A DNA stretch of 53,933 nt, from positions 1-53,933 of the IMG/VR virus record IMGVR_UViG_3300008516_000179. One strand, given 5' to 3'. Under the pieces are notes generated by a model, which searched no databases, had not been told where the DNA came from, and saw nothing but the letters and a program-made list of their open reading frames with translations. Made by a program: the position numbers and the translations under genes. Shown here one piece after another: positions 8,363 to 17,151 of this stretch. The DNA comes from a virus. Positions within the stretch are counted from its first letter, which is position 1, and every line of letters begins with the position of its first letter.

Positions 8363-11300
8363 AGCAGCGCCTCCTTAAGTTTTGTCTTTCCGAGTCCGGC
8401 TCTCACGTACTCGATAAATTCGGGTCCGACTTGCGATCTTACAATGTCTCTTATAGATCTCGGATCCAGAGCGTGAATATTAAAGACAGCGTTGAGAGTC
8501 GTAGATCCTGATCTAGCGAGAGCAGAGCTGAGTTTCCTATCAGGAATGACAGTCTCCGGAACTTCTCCGACTAGAGCAAGAGTCGGACGATCGAAGTGTG
8601 CTCCTGTTTGAGCTGTAGGAATTGATTTCAATTTATCAGAGCAGCTCTTTGCGTATCCTCTTATATCTCCCAGAAGACTTTTCACGCTATCGATTCTTCC
8701 CATAATCGCGTCCGATTTATCTGCGACAGTATCGCGGATCTGATCCAGTCTCTTTACGAGTTCCCAGAACATAGGAAGAATGTCAATAAAGAGAGCGTCT
8801 CGTGTAAGTTTCGTATTGTCAACAATCTGCTGAAGGAATTTTTCCGCAGTCTTTCCGAGTCCTTTTTTCTGAAGCAGCCCTCCGATTCCTCCGAGCAGTC
8901 CTCCGATTGCTTTCCCGATTCCTCCGACAATATCCGCGACTGCTCCGAAGACAGCGTCTATGACTTTTCCGACTCCTTCAATATATTTGACAAGATTTTC
9001 GGAGACAGCTTTCCAGACGTCCTGAACAGTCTTCGTTATGTTCTTGAATCCGATAATCTTTCCGATCAGCAATCCGATCCCCAGAGGCCCCGCTAATTTT
9101 GTTATATTGGATAAAAATCCTCCGGACATTTCTCCTGCGGAATCTGCGACTTTTCCAGCAGCGTCCGCAGCAGCTCCAGCAGCATCTCCGACAACGTCCT
9201 TTGTCTTCCCAAAGATCCCAGAAATAGCACTTCCTATTCCACTGAAAGTTTCCTTCAGTCCTCCTAGGAGACCTTTACTCCCATCAAGAAGATTTTCTAT
9301 AAATCCGACAGTCCACTTTGTCACGAGCTGGGAGACGAGAGTCGCGAACTGCTCCTTGACTGCTCCCCACGTTCCTTTAAGCACGTCTCCGAAGCTCTTC
9401 GACTTCAGGATCATATCTTTGAATCCAAGAGTCCAGACGTCCTTAATCCGCTGCGAGACTTCAGTGAATGCGGATTTCACTTTCTTTGTAGTCTTCTCTA
9501 CTGCTGGGACGATCGCTTTCAATTTTCCTGGAGCTTGTGAGACTACGTCCGAAAAGTCTCGAGCTGCAGGAAGAGTCACAGCATCCACAGTCTCTCCGAG
9601 ATCGTGCATCTCGTCGCGGATATTCTTCGTCGCTTCGAGATAATCCTGGAGCGTGACTTTTCCTTCTTCATAAACATGATCCAGAATGGCGAGCTTCTGC
9701 TTCAGCTCCATAGTCTTCGCGATTTTTTCATTGATCGTAAGGATCCCAGTCTCTTTAAGAAGATCGAGCCAGCTTTTAGTTTTTTCCTCTGTCTCTCCTA
9801 GCTTTGGATTAAGCTGGCTTCCAAGTGCTCCAGCGAGATCCAAGACTGCTCCTTTCTGTTTGTCAACCTCATCTTTGTGCTTTGAGCTCACGTCCGCGAG
9901 AGCTTTTTGGAGCTCTTCTCCTTCTTTTCCTCGCTTGATCGCCATCGCCATTGCAGCAGCGCTTCCATGATAAGCGTCGCGAAGCTTAAGGAATTCTTTC
10001 TCAGTGAGTCCAGCTTGATCCGCTGCAGCTTTGAGTTTCCGGAAGAGTCCATCCTCGACTTCTTTTGCTGTGCGTGCGGACTCGTTCGCTGCGTCTCGAG
10101 CTTTTTTGACTTTCATATATCCGATCACGAGAGCTGCGAGAGCTGCCACGAGAACTCCTGTCGTGAGAGTCAGTGACATGATCGCTGCTTTAAGCTTTGC
10201 TAGTTTTGCGATGACCATCGGAATAACATCTGCTTTCAAAATTGCGAACATTTTAAACATGGGAGCAGCAGCAGCGACTAATCCTCCGAATGCGAGGACG
10301 ACTGTTTTCAATGGAGCAGGAAGTTTCGCGAAGAGTCCGATGATCTTAGTAAACAGCGTCACGAGCGGTTGAAACGCTTCGACAATATCAGCGACCACAG
10401 GAAGGAGTTGATCTCCGAGCGTCTGCATCATGACAGCGATCCGCTGCTTCGCTTGCTGGAATCGGAATCCAGCTTCATTGACTCCTCCAGTCATCGTCTC
10501 GAACGCTGTCGTCGCTCCTCCTGCAGCTTCTCCCATGGCTCCAATCTTTTCTTTGAGAGTGTCGGATTGAGCTCCTGTCATTGCCATTGCGAGCGTGAGT
10601 CCTTCTTTCCGCGTGATAAGCTTTCCGATTCCGATCGAAGTTCCATCCGTCTTCGAGATGAGCTTTTCCATGGCTCCAATAAGTCCGAGATCCGCGATCA
10701 TTGCTTCTCCGGTTTTGTAACCACACTCATCCATCGCGACGATCATCTCTTCGGATGGTTTAATTAAAGCTCCAAGTACTCCTTCGAATTGAGTCGCGAC
10801 TTTTGAAGCATCTCCTGTGACTCCTGTGAACGCAGCAAAAGTTCCGAAGAGCTCTTCCTGAGAGACGTTGAGTTTCTTTGCAATGGGAACGACGGATCCG
10901 ATCGAATTCGCGAGCTCCGGAAAAGTTGTCTGTCCGAGCTTGACTGTCGTGAATGCGAGATCCGAAACTTTTGTGAATGCTTCTGCGCTGGCATCTCCGT
11001 ATCCTTTCGTCACTGCTGAAGTGAGATTAATCGCGTCTGTCGTCGTCGCCATTCCTGCAGCAGCAGCTTTCACATTCGTTTCTAAGATCTTGACAGTGTC
11101 CGCAGTATCTCCGATCGCGGAGATCACTTGATAAGCTCCATCCGCGATGCTTCCTGTCGACTCTCCAGTGGCGATCGCGAGATCCTGGATGGAGCTCTTT
11201 AGCTCATTGACTCGCTTCACTCCTTTTTCCGGAATGAGAGTCGCGATATTCGCCATTGATTTATTGAAGTCAGCCGCCATCTTGACAGCAGCGATTCCGA

Positions 11301-11445
11301 CTCCAGCAACCGCGAACGAGACTTTGTTTAAACTGCTTTGGATTTTTTTCTTATTGTCATCGAGCTTCTTTGAAACTTGATTGAATTTTTTAGTCAGATC
11401 AGAGACGTCCGCTCCTATCTTTACAAGCATTGTTTTAATTAACAT
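8359..11445 (-). CDS. Tail tape measure protein, TP901 family
   Basis: 1028 residues, the longest gene in the window. The N-terminus matches the TP901 tape-measure core: a coiled-coil start, then MAADFNKSMANIATL, SSIQDLAIATGES, DGAYQVISAIGDTADTV, and Gly/Ala-rich helices. Hydrophobic stretches in the middle (for example LVAALAALVIG) and again later (GPLGIGLLIGKIIGF) are typical of proteins that enter the host envelope. At about 0.15 nm per residue the tail tube would be near 150 nm, an inference. It follows the frameshifted chaperone pair as expected. Confidence 0.95.
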   Translation of the reverse strand: MLIKTMLVKIGADVSDLTKKFNQVSKKLDDNKKKIQSSLNKVSFAVAGVGIAAVKMAADFNKSMANIATLIPEKGVKRVNELKSSIQDLAIATGESTGSIADGAYQVISAIGDTADTVKILETNVKAAAAGMATTTDAINLTSAVTKGYGDASAEAFTKVSDLAFTTVKLGQTTFPELANSIGSVVPIAKKLNVSQEELFGTFAAFTGVTGDASKVATQFEGVLGALIKPSEEMIVAMDECGYKTGEAMIADLGLIGAMEKLISKTDGTSIGIGKLITRKEGLTLAMAMTGAQSDTLKEKIGAMGEAAGGATTAFETMTGGVNEAGFRFQQAKQRIAVMMQTLGDQLLPVVADIVEAFQPLVTLFTKIIGLFAKLPAPLKTVVLAFGGLVAAAAPMFKMFAILKADVIPMVIAKLAKLKAAIMSLTLTTGVLVAALAALVIGYMKVKKARDAANESARTAKEVEDGLFRKLKAAADQAGLTEKEFLKLRDAYHGSAAAMAMAIKRGKEGEELQKALADVSSKHKDEVDKQKGAVLDLAGALGSQLNPKLGETEEKTKSWLDLLKETGILTINEKIAKTMELKQKLAILDHVYEEGKVTLQDYLEATKNIRDEMHDLGETVDAVTLPAARDFSDVVSQAPGKLKAIVPAVEKTTKKVKSAFTEVSQRIKDVWTLGFKDMILKSKSFGDVLKGTWGAVKEQFATLVSQLVTKWTVGFIENLLDGSKGLLGGLKETFSGIGSAISGIFGKTKDVVGDAAGAAADAAGKVADSAGEMSGGFLSNITKLAGPLGIGLLIGKIIGFKNITKTVQDVWKAVSENLVKYIEGVGKVIDAVFGAVADIVGGIGKAIGGLLGGIGGLLQKKGLGKTAEKFLQQIVDNTKLTRDALFIDILPMFWELVKRLDQIRDTVADKSDAIMGRIDSVKSLLGDIRGYAKSCSDKLKSIPTAQTGAHFDRPTLALVGEVPETVIPDRKLSSALARSGSTTLNAVFNIHALDPRSIRDIVRSQVGPEFIEYVRAGLGKTKLKEALL

Positions 11446-11815
11446 TGCTCAATCTCCTCTGCTTCTCTTCCCATATTTTTCTATGGAGAGCAGCGTGCTT
11501 ACTCTTTATCTCTTCATAGTCTGCTCGAGTATATTTTTTTCCTGATCCCTGGATCCGCGTCTCAGCGAAGAGCGGAATTTGATCCAGGAGTCCTTTCAGC
11601 GTGACTCTCCGCTTGAGTGATCCGAGTCCCAGTCCGCAGACATTGACTATCTTTTCCGTCATCCATGCGATTCTGATCCATTCGTTTTTTTCCTTTATCT
11701 CGAATCCTCTGACTGCTCTGTCGTACTCTCTTAATGTCGATCTCCAGAAACGATCTTCTGTCCAGCACAGCATTCCTACTGCTGTGTTGAGGAGCTCGCT
11801 CCAGCTCCAACTTTC
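11435..11815 (-). CDS. Tail assembly chaperone T part, made by -1 frameshift
   Basis: The ATG-started frame begins at 11773, but the same frame is open upstream and reads ESWSWSELLNTAVGMLCW just before it, a natural protein sequence. I therefore read it as the C-terminal extension of the chaperone at 11776-12318, entered by a -1 slip at 11815. It adds 126 residues to 168 from the upstream frame, giving about 294 residues. Siphoviruses classically make such G and GT proteins from the gene before the tape measure, where they hold tape measure and tube protein during assembly. The 3' end overlaps the tape measure start by 11 bases. Confidence 0.75.
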   Translation of the reverse strand, partial: ESWSWSELLNTAVGMLCWTEDRFWRSTLREYDRAVRGFEIKEKNEWIRIAWMTEKIVNVCGLGLGSLKRRVTLKGLLDQIPLFAETRIQGSGKKYTRADYEEIKSKHAALHRKIWEEKQRRLSNVN

Positions 11816-12318
11816 TTTTTCCTCCCAGTCGTCGTCAGAGTCACGCTTTTCGCTTTTTTTACTAGCTCGTCCTTTGCTTCCGGAGTCGACTCTCCAATAG
11901 AAACAAAGATCGTCGCGATAAGCTCATGAAGCGTTCCGAGATGATAATCCGATTTCTCGAGAAGTTCTGCTGTCTGCTCAAGAGTGATATCAGGATCCTC
12001 TCGGATTAATCCAGCCCAGACGAGCTTGTAGATATCGTCTATGGAAATTGTATTCGCAGTGATCTTCTTGCCGATAAAATCAAAGAACTCGAGCATCGGC
12101 ATCTCGCAGGATCCCAAATGCTTCTTTTTCTGTCCGCAATACTCGCAGATCTTAGGATCCTCTAAAGACGGAATAAAGTCGTGACTGTATGTCTGTTCGA
12201 GCATTTTCAGTCCTTTCATTCCGTATCTTATCTCTCTCCGACGATCGAGTTCTAAGAATACGAAGTCTTCTCTAGAGACTTTTTTCTCTGGCTTTTTTTC
12301 TAAATTTTCATCCTTCAT
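11776..12318 (-). CDS. Tail assembly chaperone G part
   Basis: A 180-residue protein lying between tail tube and tape measure, the standard place of the tail chaperone. It has a basic N-terminus, an unusual zinc pair (CEYCGQ near residue 58, then C-x-M-P), and a mainly helical body with LYKLVWAGLIREDPDITLEQ-like sequence. It ends in a low-complexity tail (GAGASSSTQQ), as is common where most ribosomes stop just after a slippery site. The SD GAGGA precedes the ATG. The Cys knuckle is not usual for the family and could be a lineage-specific insertion. Confidence 0.75.
   Translation of the reverse strand: MKDENLEKKPEKKVSREDFVFLELDRRREIRYGMKGLKMLEQTYSHDFIPSLEDPKICEYCGQKKKHLGSCEMPMLEFFDFIGKKITANTISIDDIYKLVWAGLIREDPDITLEQTAELLEKSDYHLGTLHELIATIFVSIGESTPEAKDELVKKAKSVTLTTTGRKKKVGAGASSSTQQ
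11812..11823 (-). other. Putative -1 programmed frameshift site
   Basis: The minus strand reads AGG AAA AAG AAA in the G frame. A tRNA-Lys on AAG (11815-11817) can slip back onto AAA, a tetramer-type A_AAG slip, and enter the open T frame as GAA AGT TGG. There is no perfect X_XXY_YYZ heptamer. The site lies 12 codons before the G stop. Confidence 0.6.
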
Positions 12319-12394
12319 TTTTCCTCCTCGAGAGTCTTCTGGGTAGCCAGCTCAGATTGACTCTCTCTAAATATTTTTTTCACTTTCCCAGCTC

Positions 12395-12784
12395 TTAACT
12401 CGCTGTCGTCTGGAGTTCTCCAGATCCTTGAAGAGTTCCGCTTGCTGTCGATTCTGCGGAGTACGGCCCCTCGAAGGAGTAAGAAGTGAGAAAGCACGTT
12501 CCGCTGTAAGTGTTTCCTGCTGGAGTCGTGATGATGATTGCAAGTGAAGCGTGATTGAAATATGCGTCTTCGATGTTCTGCTCCGCTGCGTCATCCTCCA
12601 TGTAGCAAGCATCAAAAGCTATGCTCCAGGATCTCAGCCCTGCGAGATGAGTCATCCACCAATTCGAATCTCGATGAGTAACATCGATGACGTCCATCGA
12701 GAGATCGAGAGTGACTCCTCTTTGTCCTGCAAGGACGGGGCCGTCGATACTCAGCGAAAAATCGACTCCGCTTACTGCTGCCAT
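12395..12784 (-). CDS. Major tail tube protein, TP901-1 type
   Basis: A 129-residue protein with the tail-tube signature: an N-terminal strand set (VDFSLSIDGPVLAGQRGVTL), then DVTHRDSNWWMTHLAGLRSW, and a beta-rich end. This matches the major tail protein family of TP901-1/HK97-like siphoviruses, which polymerises as rings around the tape measure. The upstream neighbour is the tail terminator and the downstream neighbour is the chaperone. The SD AGGAGGAAACC lies before the ATG. Confidence 0.85.
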   Translation of the reverse strand: MAAVSGVDFSLSIDGPVLAGQRGVTLDLSMDVIDVTHRDSNWWMTHLAGLRSWSIAFDACYMEDDAAEQNIEDAYFNHASLAIIITTPAGNTYSGTCFLTSYSFEGPYSAESTASGTLQGSGELQTTAS

Positions 12785-12793
12785 GGTTTCCTC

Positions 12794-13258
12794 CTATAAA
12801 ACTTGAATTAAATATCTGAATTCTACAAAGCCACGCTGGACGATATAAGGATCGTCCTGAGACGCTCCTTGCTCGATATATCTAAGCTCGCTTAGATCCT
12901 GGAGGATATTATTAAATCCGTAGGAACTAAGATCCAGCTTTCCGAGTGTCGCGTCCGTCATGGCCTGCAGAACTAAATTCACGATATGCTTCACTTCATG
13001 TTGTCCTGTCTTTATGCTGTTATCAGTGAAGACGTTAGTCTCAGAAAAATATTCAAAGCCAGCAATGTCTCGAGCTCCGAACTCCCCAGCGAATCCTCCT
13101 CCGACTCGAATATAAGGACGTGCTTGATTCTCCGGAACTTCATCGAAGATCACATCTTTATAAGGAGCGAGGAGAGAATGCGCGACAAGACGATCAAAAG
13201 TTTCCTTCTGGATCGCCCAGCTCGGATCCTTATGCTCTGGCTTCATTCCTCTTCCCAT
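12794..13258 (-). CDS. Tail terminator/completion protein, DUF3168-like
   Basis: A 154-residue protein. The pattern LAPYKDVIFDEVPENQARPY followed by IRVGG, a His-containing strand (GQHEVKHIVNLVLQAM) and a C-terminal beta hairpin (VQRGFVEFRYLIQV) matches the DUF3168/gp17 family that caps the tail tube. It sits immediately before the tail tube gene. Its ATG overlaps the stop of the methyltransferase, so the inserted cassette upstream is co-translated with tail genes. Confidence 0.75.
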   Translation of the reverse strand: MGRGMKPEHKDPSWAIQKETFDRLVAHSLLAPYKDVIFDEVPENQARPYIRVGGGFAGEFGARDIAGFEYFSETNVFTDNSIKTGQHEVKHIVNLVLQAMTDATLGKLDLSSYGFNNILQDLSELRYIEQGASQDDPYIVQRGFVEFRYLIQVL

Positions 13259-13992
13259 TACTTAACACCTTTTATGACGACATTTTTTATATCAATGAGA
13301 CAGTCCTTCTCTCCGACCATTCTTACATTTTGAGCTCGCTTGAATTCTTCAGATCCTTCCGCATGATAAAAAAGGATTTCATCCTGGATCTCCTGTGAGA
13401 GTCCGCTTTTCTGGAGCCAGCTCTTCACGCTGAGATCTCGGGTCCAGAAGTCCTCGAATTTTTCAATCCTGAACCCAGCGCAGACGAGAAGCTTGCAGAG
13501 AGACAAAGGAGTAAAGATGACTCTGCGATCTTTGAGCGCGAGAATTTTTTTGTATTCCTCCTTTACTTCTTCTGTTGGAGCGACGCGGTCTCCGACCAGG
13601 ATCTCTCCTCCTTCTTTCAAGACTCGATAGCATTCCGCGAGCGCCATCTCAACGTCAAGATAAATATGATGGAGCACGTTCCTTGCGATCACTTTATCAA
13701 AGCTCTCATTCATAAAAGAGAGATTCCGGAGATCCTCGTGCGCGAGGATCGTGTTTCCGTTCTTGCTGCAATGCTGGAGCATAGAGAGTGAAGAGTCGAC
13801 TCCTACAATAGCTCTCACGCGCCCAGAGAGCTTATCTGAGATCAGTCCAGTTCCGATTCCAGCATCGAGGACGAGATCTTCCTTCCGGAACTCCAGGAAG
13901 TTAAGAAAGAGATCGATATACTTCGGATCATTCGCCCACTGGAAAGAGCTATATTTCCCTGCTCTTTTTTTCCAGTATTCCTGCTTGCTCAA
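13258..13992 (-). CDS. Class I SAM-dependent methyltransferase
   Basis: A 244-residue protein. Motif I VLDAGIGTGL lies at 41-50, an acidic strand end (GVDSSLSML) follows, then FDKVIARNVLHHI and CYRVLKEGGEILV, all typical of small-molecule or lipid/sugar methyltransferases of the UbiE/Methyltransf_11 type. It is the last gene of a four-gene cassette with sulfotransferase, glycosyltransferase and LicD-like genes, overlapping its neighbours by 1 and 4 bases. Substrate is unknown. A sugar or lipid is more likely than DNA given the context, because no DNA target-recognition domain is visible. Confidence 0.8.
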   Translation of the reverse strand: MSKQEYWKKRAGKYSSFQWANDPKYIDLFLNFLEFRKEDLVLDAGIGTGLISDKLSGRVRAIVGVDSSLSMLQHCSKNGNTILAHEDLRNLSFMNESFDKVIARNVLHHIYLDVEMALAECYRVLKEGGEILVGDRVAPTEEVKEEYKKILALKDRRVIFTPLSLCKLLVCAGFRIEKFEDFWTRDLSVKSWLQKSGLSQEIQDEILFYHAEGSEEFKRAQNVRMVGEKDCLIDIKNVVIKGVK

Positions 13993-14570
13993 AGTAGGAT
14001 CTCCTCAAAAGTTTCGAAGTCGATCGCTTTGCTATCTCTCCAGGAGAGCCAGTCACGATCCGGAATATCCCATCTCTTCCCATACCAGCGCTCGAGATAT
14101 TCTTCCGGAGGATCCGGAACGAAACATTTTATTCCTCTAAAGTTTATCTCCTTGAGATTTAAAAATAATTTCTTTTTAAAAACGCATGGATAAAAAACTT
14201 TGTATTCTCCCCAGCGTCCTTTTTTGTCGGGTCCGAACAGCCCATGCCAGCAGTACTCTCCATTCACGTAATAAGGAAAGAGATCCAGCTTCGAGAGGAT
14301 CTCCTCTCCTTCTCGTGATCTCATCGCAAGCGCGACTTTTAGATCTTTTTCCTTCCATTCCATGAAGAGCTCAAAGCCCAGAGATTTCAATTCTTCGATG
14401 AGACAATCCCAAATCTTCGGATCGCTCGGAAAGTATCCTATGTCAATATCGATATTGAGAAAGCGATTGTCTCGTACTGCTCCTAGACAAGCTCCTGCCA
14501 TGAGCCAGCATTGCCAGCCATGGCTCTTGAAGATCTCAAGCGCTGCGCGAAGAGCTTCGAAAGTATTCAT
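13989..14570 (-). CDS. LicD/fukutin-like phosphotransferase
   Basis: A 193-residue nucleotidyltransferase-fold protein. The start WLMAGACLGAVRDNRFLNID leads into DIDIGYF near residue 41, corresponding to the LicD G-x-LLG-x-xR...DDDID metal motif. The segment EYLERWYGKRWDIPDRD near 157 is the typical LicD C-terminal box. LicD proteins transfer phosphocholine or other phospho-groups to surface sugars. The acidic pair is present, so it is probably active. It overlaps both cassette neighbours by 4 bases. Confidence 0.8.
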   Translation of the reverse strand: MNTFEALRAALEIFKSHGWQCWLMAGACLGAVRDNRFLNIDIDIGYFPSDPKIWDCLIEELKSLGFELFMEWKEKDLKVALAMRSREGEEILSKLDLFPYYVNGEYCWHGLFGPDKKGRWGEYKVFYPCVFKKKLFLNLKEINFRGIKCFVPDPPEEYLERWYGKRWDIPDRDWLSWRDSKAIDFETFEEILL

Positions 14571-15610
14571 GCGTCCATCCTCCGAGCTTGCTTCCTTTCC
14601 ATCCGCTTCTTCCAGAATTCATTCTTTTGTTCCTGGAGTTTTTCTTCCTCCTTGCTGATCTGCTTCCGCGTTTCCTTCTCCACGATGGTTAATTTATTGT
14701 CGAGCTGTCTATTAATCTCTTCAGTGAGCTTTTTATAAATCCTCTGGACTGGAGTTTCCTGATTAGTTCCGTAGACTTTATTTAAGAATAAATGATGATT
14801 GCTTACGAGCTCTCCTGTAAGTAGATCTATGACTTTGATTCCTCCTTCAGCTTTCGTCATATAGATTCCGAAGCGGATTCCAGTCTTCTTGAAATAGTGG
14901 AGCCAGCTTAAGCGCTTCCGTCCTTTCGAAGAACGGAGAATCTCGTACTCGTCTTTATGTGGTTTTTTATCATGATTCGCGTGGACTGTCGGAGTATAGA
15001 TGACTTTCCACTTTCCCTGATCCTTGAGATCCAGGAAGAATTGAAGATGCTCATGGACAATTTTGTATTCCGAGTCCCAGGGATTATCCTCCCAGCATTC
15101 TCTCCTCATCATAAACCAGTTCATCGCGAGATCGCAGTAATGGTATTTGATTCCTTTGTGATTCTTCCATTTGATCTCATCGTATTCCTTCATGACATAG
15201 AATTTTTCGAACTTCCGGAGCTCGTGCTCGTAGTGCCAGTCCTGTCCATTCGTGTTAAGCATTCCTGCAGCGAGCCCAGCTTCCGGATGAGCGAGGAGGA
15301 GCGTCTTCCAGTTTTCGAGTCGACTCCTCTCAGTGAAGACGAAATCATCGTCGCAGATCACCATGTATTTTTCTTTGGATGCTATCATTCCGATATTCCG
15401 AGACAGAGCGAGTCCGGAATCATAAGGAAGTCGGATCAGATTGCATTCGCTTTGTCGTAGGAATCTTTCTTTCGCATAGCTTGTCTTCCCCTGATCTACG
15501 ACATAAATATTGATATCAGGATAAAATTGCCGAATACTTTGCACGCACTTAAAGAGCACGTCATCGCGGATAAAAGTAACTACTATAATTCCGACGTCAT
15601 TAAGCTTCAT
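14567..15610 (-). CDS. GT2-type glycosyltransferase (GT-A fold)
   Basis: I place the start at ATG 15610, preceded by AAAGGAGAAAAGAATA, giving 347 residues. The frame stays open up to 15724 but that part overlaps the sulfotransferase. The GT-A domain shows VVTFIRDD, then GLALSRNIGM and DDDFVFTERSRLE near residues 87-99, strikingly like the DXD region of beta-1,4-N-acetylgalactosaminyltransferases and related GT2 enzymes. The last 50 residues are a charged helix, perhaps a partner-binding tail. It likely transfers a hexosamine-type sugar, but donor and acceptor are inferred. Confidence 0.85.
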   Translation of the reverse strand: MKLNDVGIIVVTFIRDDVLFKCVQSIRQFYPDINIYVVDQGKTSYAKERFLRQSECNLIRLPYDSGLALSRNIGMIASKEKYMVICDDDFVFTERSRLENWKTLLLAHPEAGLAAGMLNTNGQDWHYEHELRKFEKFYVMKEYDEIKWKNHKGIKYHYCDLAMNWFMMRRECWEDNPWDSEYKIVHEHLQFFLDLKDQGKWKVIYTPTVHANHDKKPHKDEYEILRSSKGRKRLSWLHYFKKTGIRFGIYMTKAEGGIKVIDLLTGELVSNHHLFLNKVYGTNQETPVQRIYKKLTEEINRQLDNKLTIVEKETRKQISKEEEKLQEQKNEFWKKRMERKQARRMDA

Positions 15611-16406
15611 TATTCTTTTCTCCTTTCTTTTGCTGCAGCTCGCGGATCTGCTGTTCCTTGCTCTCGAAGAAATGATCTTGAGCGGATTTTGTAGGATCCT
15701 GTCCTCGAGCTCCCCAGTCTTCAATGATCCTCTTGAATGTTATCGCAGGATCTTCCTGGATTGCGTTCATGGTTTTTCGCGGATGGAAAAAATTATCTGG
15801 GAACTTTTGCGGAAGTTCGTGCTCGATCTCGAAGTGTGCGAACATTTTTCGATACTCCTCCGGATCCGAGATCTTCCGAAAGTCAAAGTCGTATGTCTTG
15901 TCAAATTTATCTTTCCACAGAAGGAAACGCTCGCGGATTTCGAAGCACTGCCAGAGAGAGATCTCGTGGAAGCCGAGTCCTTTTCTTCCTCGCATGAGAT
16001 TCTTTTGCCACTGAGGTTGTAAGTGCCAGCTCATGTCATGACTCGGGAAAGTTTTTTTGAAATAGCTCATCGTGACTTCGATCGGATTCCGATGGAGATA
16101 AATTACATAGAGCGGACGGAATTCTTTTTTATAGACGACGAGATGGAGATAGCTTTTTATAAACATCTGATTCGATTCGAAATAATTTCCTTCTTTTGCA
16201 TCTCCTGAGATCTGGAGGAGTTTTGTGCGCAGCTCCTCTCTCGAGCTTTTATTCATTCCGCATTCGTTATTCACTTCTCGGAGAGTCTGTCCTGCGCAGT
16301 ATGGGACTGGCTCATGGAAGCTTGGATATTTTGTGAAGTACTTCCAGACAGCAGTTAGGAATTTTGTTCCGCAGCGTCCAGTTGAAGCGACAAAAATAAA
16401 CGCCAT
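15600..16406 (-). CDS. PAPS-dependent sulfotransferase family protein
   Basis: A 268-residue protein. The phosphosulfate loop STGRCGTKFL lies at residues 8-17, and the 3'-phosphate-binding motif HRNPIEVTMSYF lies at 105-116 with Arg106 and Ser114 in the expected places. It ends in a charged helix (ESKEQQIRELQQKKGEK). Such enzymes sulfate sugars, proteins or lipids. It opens the four-gene cassette between the tail gp10-like gene and the tail terminator. Sulfotransferases are uncommon in phages. Confidence 0.8.
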   Translation of the reverse strand: MAFIFVASTGRCGTKFLTAVWKYFTKYPSFHEPVPYCAGQTLREVNNECGMNKSSREELRTKLLQISGDAKEGNYFESNQMFIKSYLHLVVYKKEFRPLYVIYLHRNPIEVTMSYFKKTFPSHDMSWHLQPQWQKNLMRGRKGLGFHEISLWQCFEIRERFLLWKDKFDKTYDFDFRKISDPEEYRKMFAHFEIEHELPQKFPDNFFHPRKTMNAIQEDPAITFKRIIEDWGARGQDPTKSAQDHFFESKEQQIRELQQKKGEKNNEA

Positions 16407-16421
16407 TCTTTATGTCTCCAT

Positions 16422-16799
16422 TCATCCTCGAGGAAGGATCGCTCTAAGTTTTGTTTGAAGATATCGGACATAGATCGGATTGTACTTTTGCCATGCTGGA
16501 CGGAGATATGGTTTCGCTTTCATCCTGCAAGTTCCGAACTCTACGAATGGAGCGTACTCGACATTCGTTCCGATCTCTGCATAGCAGTCTCGTTTATAAA
16601 ATACAAAAGTCATGGATCTCCGCAGCGTCCCAGTCACTACGCTTTTATTCACTGTAAGATTTCTCTTCGCTTGATCTGATATTTTTTTTGCAGCGGAAGC
16701 AGTCGCTTCTCTAAGATCTTTTTTTGTCTTCCTGTCAATCTTATCCAGATCGACTTTGAACGCTCCGTAATTCTTGAATTCGACCGTAAGCTTTGCCAT
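16422..16799 (-). CDS. HK97 gp10-like tail/neck protein
   Basis: A 125-residue protein with the HK97 gp10 family pattern: a helical N-terminus with many Lys, then VVTGTLRRSM, AEIGTNVEYAPFVEFGT and KAKPYLRPAW. Members act in head-tail joining or tail completion. It stands between the head-closure protein and, after the cassette, the tail terminator, which is the usual order if the cassette is removed. Confidence 0.85.
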   Translation of the reverse strand: MAKLTVEFKNYGAFKVDLDKIDRKTKKDLREATASAAKKISDQAKRNLTVNKSVVTGTLRRSMTFVFYKRDCYAEIGTNVEYAPFVEFGTCRMKAKPYLRPAWQKYNPIYVRYLQTKLRAILPRG

Positions 16800-16800
16800 C

Positions 16801-17151
16801 TTAAGTCTCTCTATCCTGCTCCAGACAATCGAGTCTCATGAGCTCATCGAGATTCGATTGACTATGGACATTGAGGATCGCGAAGTAATGGACTTGAGAC
16901 GTCTTCGGATCCGTCCACTTGATTCGATGCAGCTCAGTCACGACCGGACTGGAAAGGAATCTCATGTGGATCTTATGAGTCCTCTTGACTGTTGTCTTTC
17001 CATATATGAACTCCTCATATCCTCGTTTCGGAACAACTCTGCAAGGAACGTCTGAATGAACTGCAGCATAAGTTTTTTCTTTGCAACCTCCTCCGAGATC
17101 TGCTTTTGAGAAAGCTTCAATATCGACTTTGTGACGGAATGAATCTCTCAT
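16801..17151 (-). CDS. Head closure / head-tail joining protein
   Basis: A 116-residue beta-rich protein (CRVVPKRGYEEFIYGK, HKIHMRFLS, IKWTDPKTSQVHYFAI) matching the general form of SPP1 gp16/phage H_T_join stoppers. Its position between the connector adaptor and the gp10-like protein is the expected one. It overlaps the upstream stop by 4 bases. Confidence 0.7.
   Translation of the reverse strand: MRDSFRHKVDIEAFSKADLGGGCKEKTYAAVHSDVPCRVVPKRGYEEFIYGKTTVKRTHKIHMRFLSSPVVTELHRIKWTDPKTSQVHYFAILNVHSQSNLDELMRLDCLEQDRET

Noticed and set aside
9038-9643. Long plus-strand frame opposite the tape measure gene
   Set aside because: It is a Pro/Ser-rich mirror of Gly/Ala-rich coding sequence, has no SD, and lies fully within a strongly supported gene.
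11562-11810. 82-residue minus-strand frame over the tail chaperone
   Set aside because: It is rich in Arg and Ser as expected of a shadow, and lies opposite in frame to both the G and T products.
12315-12497. Minus-strand frame between tail tube and chaperone
   Set aside because: It overlaps the end of the tail tube gene and has no proper SD.
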